From Patiria pectinifera (taxonomy: Eukaryota > Echinodermata > Asteroidea > Valvatida > Asterinidae), in NCBI GenBank assembly GCA_029964075.1, contig CM057149.1, forward strand, positions 10,736,465 through 10,800,464: a DNA stretch of 64,000 nucleotides, in the 5' to 3' direction. Shown here piece by piece: positions 63,122 to 64,000 of this stretch; the stretch's first letter is position 1; each line of letters begins with the position of its first letter. The notes under the pieces were generated by a model. It worked only from the letters and a program-made list of their open reading frames with translations, ran no database searches and was not told where the DNA came from. Both the position numbers and the translations under genes were made by a program.

Positions 63122-63738
63122 ATGTACCCTAACGTGGCGCGGCCCCTAACGTGGCGCACTTTTATTTTTCGCCTGTAGCGCCTAACTAGAGCAAAAGTTT
63201 TAACTGAAATTTCACAGAAAGTGAAATTTCATCAAGTTCTAAACACTCCTGTTCATAAATCGCGAGTTTATTTACCCGTTACAAAGTTAAAAGAAAAAAT
63301 TATTTTGGCGTGATTTTCCGATTTTATTTTCAAGTGCAAAGTGAACCCTTTGAAAATGCCCCGAAAAATAAGAAAATAATTTTCTGACAAACATCTGGCT
63401 GGGTATGTAAGTAAAGATAATAATGATTTATCAGAATTTATCAAGTTTACAGAAATTCTTAAATGTTAATTTGGAATTTTCCGAGATTTATTCAAGTGCG
63501 CCACGTTAGGGAACACTCCGCCAATTTGTGCCCAATTTCCGGTCGCGACCGTTTTTACATTTCGGATTAAATTTTATGAAACCGAAATTGTTCACAGAGG
63601 TTAAATAGCAAGCATTAAACAGGTAAAAGTACCAGTATTTCACTGCATGAATTTGAGGTTTATCAACAAAGAGGTTTGGCAACACTACACGAGGAAAGTT
63701 GGGTAAGTTTCGAAGTGCGCCACGTTAGGGAACACGAC
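63122..63738 (-). mobile_element. TIR element with CCCTAACGTGGCGC motifs (copy 2, inverted)
   Basis: Reverse complement of 45568-46186, about the same length, with scattered substitutions. Confidence 0.78.
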
Positions 63739-64000
63739 TATACCTAAAAACGCAGTGGCTATTGTTACGGCAGCCGTAAACGTAATAACAATGGGATTTT
63801 CATTTGTCAATGTCAGTATTAGTAGTTCTTTGATACAAGTTCACAAGTTTCATGTGGGTATCTGTTGTCATTAATTTGTTTTAGAACGTGTCTCCACCTT
63901 GCGTGTGTTCAAAGCCCATACTGTTGTACGGCGCGGATCGGAGCACGTATTACTATTATTACACAAAACAGTCGTTGATAAAGTGCGACTTGTTTTTCTT

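Overview
This is a eukaryotic, intron-rich and very repeat-rich window. It carries parts of two ordinary metazoan protein-coding genes buried in mobile-element debris. The dispersed tRNA-headed SINEs, the foldback/MITE families with TTAA, 8-bp or 9-10-bp target duplications, a DIRS-like relic and the modest GC content suggest a marine invertebrate. I lean towards a deuterostome such as an echinoderm or hemichordate, but this is inference and the species cannot be fixed from the sequence.

Layout. (1) 1-3740: a decayed DIRS-like retroelement. (2) 3934-9189, plus strand: the five 3' coding exons of a PTPDC1-type (Cdc14-like, cilium-linked) protein tyrosine phosphatase gene, with its stop codon and a polyadenylation signal at 9287. 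The catalytic domain lies upstream of the window or in sequence I could not recognise. (3) 9319-22800: an intergenic block of nested elements. It holds a TIR transposon with a 10-bp target duplication that contains a foldback element and a gag-protease-only LTR retroelement, then a 4.6-kb foldback array enclosing a tandem repeat rich in nuclear-receptor half-sites, then MITEs and a SINE. (4) 22817-44780, minus strand: an almost complete acylaminoacyl-peptidase gene (APEH, serine peptidase family S9C). All splice junctions were followed by hand. With the proposed first exon at 60116-60138 the coding sequence is 2202 nt (733 residues plus stop), essentially the length of the vertebrate enzyme. 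(5) 44781-60115: probably the long first intron of APEH, holding MITEs, GC-rich and AT-rich minisatellites, and a tandem array of splice-site-flanked, non-coding exon-like modules. (6) 60139-64000: the presumed APEH promoter side, followed by more palindromic elements, several being second copies of elements seen at 44.8-46.6 kb.

The most notable observation is a tandem exon duplication inside APEH (35731-35852 and 35921-36042). The two copies have the same length (122 nt) and phase, intact splice sites and 27 of 40 identical residues. Using both or neither breaks the reading frame, and only 68 nt separate them, so they look like mutually exclusive exons that would give two enzyme isoforms differing in one segment of the beta-propeller. 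Other points of interest are two copies of one transposon sitting in the same orientation just upstream of splice acceptors in the two different genes, the exon-like RNA modules, an about 2-kb 22-bp minisatellite with sharply zoned variants, and arrays of perfect palindromes or DR1 nuclear-receptor motifs carried by repeats. The two genes are unrelated in function and are convergent; I see no operon-like organisation.
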